Source: Ctenosaura bakeri
Lineage: Eukaryota; Chordata; Lepidosauria; Squamata; Iguanidae
NCBI GenBank assembly: GCA_948474755.1
Contig: CAOLHI010001832.1
Location: 248,001 to 312,000, forward strand
DNA length: 64,000 nucleotides
Reading direction: 5' to 3'
Translations under genes and position numbers: made by a program
The notes under the pieces: model-generated
The model's input: only the letters and a program-made list of their open reading frames with translations
What the model was told of the DNA's origin: nothing
Databases searched by the model: none
Shown: in pieces, positions 63,501 through 64,000 of the stretch
Layout: the number at the start of each line of letters is the position of its first letter
Numbering within the stretch: position 1 is the first letter of the stretch

Positions 63501-64000
63501 GGAAACTAAAATATCCTGGTTAAATTACATACAATTAGAGCAATGGACAAAGAGTATGAAAAGATATGTTAAGGATTTTAAAGAACATACTAAATTTGAA
63601 CAAATTATTATTCAAAGAGAAAATATGCAAGAAAATGAAATACTAAAAGGTACAACAAGTGAAATATATAAAATATTAGCAAAAGAACAAGAAGAGGATT
63701 ATCTTAGAAAAATCTAGGAAGAGACAGCACAAAATATAGATATACAAGAATGGAGAAAAATCTGGAAACAACGTCATTTAAAAAAATTATCAATAAGAAT
63801 AAAAGAGAATTATTATAAAATAGTTTGGAAATGGTATTTGACTCCAGTGAAATTAAATCAAATAGATGAGAAATATACAAGATTATGCTGGAGAGGATGT
63901 CAAGAAATCGGTACATATATGCATATGTGGTGGAATTGTAAAAAGATAATGGAATTTTGGCAAAAGGTTTTTAAAGAGATAAAAGAGATTACAGGAGTAG
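60511..64000 (+). mobile_element. L1 LINE, ORF2, frameshifted and cut by window edge
   Basis: A-rich sense strand, as in L1. ORF2 starts MENRLRISTLNV at 60511. Endonuclease motifs: FLQETH, AGDFN (about 60940), SRIDYIFVS and TDH. Reverse transcriptase: GSYRPISL, LDIFKVFDCVEW, QGCPLSPVLF, LFADD (about 62595). C-terminal CX3CX7HX4C knuckle near 63880. Three lesions: a frame change near 60670-60700, a one-base change in a run of G at about 62670, and an in-frame TAG at 63715-63717, after which the same frame continues to the window end. ORF1 is not seen upstream, so the copy is 5'-truncated or rearranged, and it is defective. Confidence 0.92.

Overview
The window is vertebrate nuclear DNA, almost certainly from a squamate reptile (a lizard). 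The repeat fauna shows this: tRNA-derived and 5S-rRNA-derived SINEs that share a Bov-B-like 3' tail, a Bov-B LINE fragment, CR1 and L2-clade LINEs, an A-rich L1, a SPIN-type hAT element and many palindromic MITEs. There is no bacterial, plasmid or CRISPR content. The species is not identified; an iguanian-like lizard is only an inference.

The main finding is one protein-coding gene on the minus strand that fills most of the window. Twelve coding exons run from the start codon at 59201 down to a stop at 7061. All eleven introns are GT-AG, codon phase is kept at every junction, and the joined frame is 2238 nt (745 residues plus stop). The product carries a FAM194-type domain in its middle and looks like the lizard orthologue of C3orf20, a protein of unknown function. 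The coding exons are small and scattered, so they are easily missed in a list of long open frames. A 24-nt 5' leader joins a strong splice acceptor at 59225, so at least one upstream non-coding exon is expected.

Layout: 1-7060 is 3' flank, with a nested SINE/CR1, L2 debris, a 5S-SINE and a solo retroviral LTR inside a MITE. 7061-59225 is the gene. Its 15.8-kb last intron holds a second solo LTR, SPIN inside a SINE, Bov-B, and an L2-clade LINE flanked by a 64-bp direct repeat. Intron 4 holds an intronless, intact RPS29 retrocopy on the opposite strand. Intron 5 holds a hAT element that carries a GC-rich MITE and itself sits in an older MITE. Intron 2 holds a Ty3/Gypsy remnant and more MITEs. 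59226-60500 is 5' flank with a G-rich tract. 60511-64000 is an L1 ORF2, frameshifted and cut by the window edge, head-to-head with the gene.

Apart from the host gene and the RPS29 retrocopy, everything recognisable is mobile-element sequence. At least eight insertions into older repeats are resolved, several with clean target-site duplications, so the relative order of insertion can be read directly.
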